A stretch of DNA of 64,000 bases from contig JAKLMB010000006.1 of NCBI GenBank assembly GCA_022813625.1, forward strand, positions 434,001-498,000. The letters run 5' to 3'. The notes beneath the pieces were generated by a model that ran no database searches, was not told the origin of the DNA, and saw only the letters and a list, made by a program, of their open reading frames with translations. Shown in pieces: positions 63,320 through 64,000 of the stretch (positions are counted from its first letter, which is position 1; each line of letters opens with the position of its first letter). This DNA is from Aaosphaeria pasadenensis. Taxonomy: Eukaryota; Ascomycota; Dothideomycetes; Pleosporales. The translations under genes were made by a program, and so were the position numbers.

Positions 63320-64000
63320 TCAGAATATCCAATCACCCTCTGTGTCCTGGTCCTCAAGACCGTTGAACAGAACCACATCAAAGTTCAGGCTTTTCTCCCA
63401 ATCCCCTTCGGCGGATGGCCAGAGTTCGTTACTAACAAAAGAAAATATCGGAACATTGCTTCCCGTTTTCGCGGTTTCAAGCTTTCTTGCTGTATCCGAG
63501 TCGAGGTCAAAAGTTGGTCGCACAGGCGGTTTGTGATATTCGAGTTCGATGGTTCCGAAGTAGGGGAGGCTGACGCGTGCCTTTTGCGCGTTCTTTCGGC
63601 TTGGATCCAGCGAGGACAGAATCTTCTTGATGACGGTCGCGCTGCGAGCAGCAATCTTCTCGCGAGGGCTGGCCTTAGCCAACTTCTCCATCTCTCCCAC
63701 CACTCTACAAATCATCGCGAAATCGCTTCCTCTTGTTCTTTGGACCTCCTTTTGTTCTTTCGTTCCCATCTCGATCAGGATATCCAGTCCAATCGTTACG
63801 GTGGCAATGAACGCAGCTAACTCGGAAAACCGGCAACACGCTTGAGTAATGTTGGAATTTCGTAGGGCAAACCATCGCATTATGACGTTTCGACTCGCTT
63901 GCAGTGCTGTGATCTTGGAGTACTCAAACCTAGTCTCTTGTGGTGCGCGGAGCAGATACGGCAAATGTATGAAGACTTTGAGCTCGAAATGCCAAATCTG
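63320..64000 (-). CDS. Fungal-specific transcription factor, C-terminal part (truncated by window edge)
   Basis: The frame enters from beyond position 64000 and ends at 63320, showing the last 226 residues. The stretch HLPYLLRAPQETRFEYSK followed by ITALQASRNVIMRWFALRN matches, by memory, the C-terminal part of the fungal transcription factor domain found in Zn2Cys6 regulators. The end is a long tail with a few aromatic residues (LFNGLEDQDTEGDWIF). The DNA-binding domain would lie outside the window, so the Zn2Cys6 label is an inference. Confidence 0.78.
   Translation of the reverse strand, partial: QIWHFELKVFIHLPYLLRAPQETRFEYSKITALQASRNVIMRWFALRNSNITQACCRFSELAAFIATVTIGLDILIEMGTKEQKEVQRTRGSDFAMICRVVGEMEKLAKASPREKIAARSATVIKKILSSLDPSRKNAQKARVSLPYFGTIELEYHKPPVRPTFDLDSDTARKLETAKTGSNVPIFSFVSNELWPSAEGDWEKSLNFDVVLFNGLEDQDTEGDWIF

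Noticed and set aside
1..64000. tRNA genes, rRNA, transposable elements or a CRISPR array
   Set aside because: B-box-like GGTTCAA stretches (for example near 1879 and 19048) lack a matching A-box and cloverleaf. No terminal repeats, transposase or spaced direct repeats were seen.

Overview
The window is nuclear DNA of a filamentous ascomycete (Pezizomycotina; probably Dothideomycetes, a class placement I infer from gene style only). The evidence is short GT-AG introns of about 45-70 bp, dense genes on both strands, long low-complexity nuclear proteins, and fungal families such as an AA9 lytic polysaccharide monooxygenase and a fungal-specific transcription factor. I see no transposon, CRISPR array, rRNA, tRNA or secondary-metabolite cluster.

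Layout, left to right. 0.8-1.8 kb: secreted AA9 LPMO (+). 2.1-4.5 kb: disordered nuclear protein (-) with a perfect double-MCB palindrome just upstream. 4.9-8.0 kb: P1B-type metal ATPase (-). 8.7-12.0 kb: Rad4/XPC (+). 12.2-13.7 kb: branched-chain 2-oxoacid dehydrogenase E1-alpha (-), divergent from COQ5 (+, 14.0-15.0). 15.2-16.0 kb: unknown coiled-coil protein (-). 17.1-18.6 kb: GMPPA-like pyrophosphorylase (+). 19.5-20.5 kb: 2OG-Fe(II) oxygenase (+). 20.8-21.5 kb: DUF1349 protein (-). 22.1-23.1 kb: complex I 30-kDa subunit (-), divergent from NOT4 (+, 23.6-26.2, with a possible long isoform reaching 29.5). 30.1-31.5 kb: TAM41 (-), divergent from BIR1 (+, 31.8-33.4). 34.1-35.2 kb: COG7 (-). 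37.0-40.8 kb: RWD-PARP-UBC fusion (+). 41.8-44.7 kb: GEN1/Yen1 nuclease (-), divergent from an AT-hook protein (+, 45.1-48.9). 49.8-55.2 kb: Rif1 (-). 56.3-58.1 kb: RIC8 (+). 59.0-62.3 kb: F-box/Cys-rich protein (-). 63.3-64.0 kb: C-terminal part of a fungal transcription factor (-).

Two themes stand out. Genome maintenance is heavily represented: Rad4, Bir1, GEN1/Yen1, Rif1, the AT-hook protein, the PARP-UBC fusion and probably the 2.1-4.5 kb protein. Several of these have G1/S-type MCB promoter elements or CDK/polo-type motif arrays. Mitochondrial function is the second theme: BCKDH E1-alpha, COQ5, the complex I subunit and TAM41, three of them in divergent pairs.

The most unusual items are the RWD-PARP-UBC fusion, the probable alternative last exon of NOT4, the TLDL/SSP repeat array in the GEN1 tail, the 33-bp SGGF repeats in Rad4, and the 18-bp MCB palindrome. 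Exon joins were worked out by hand from splice signals and reading-frame closure. No database search was run.
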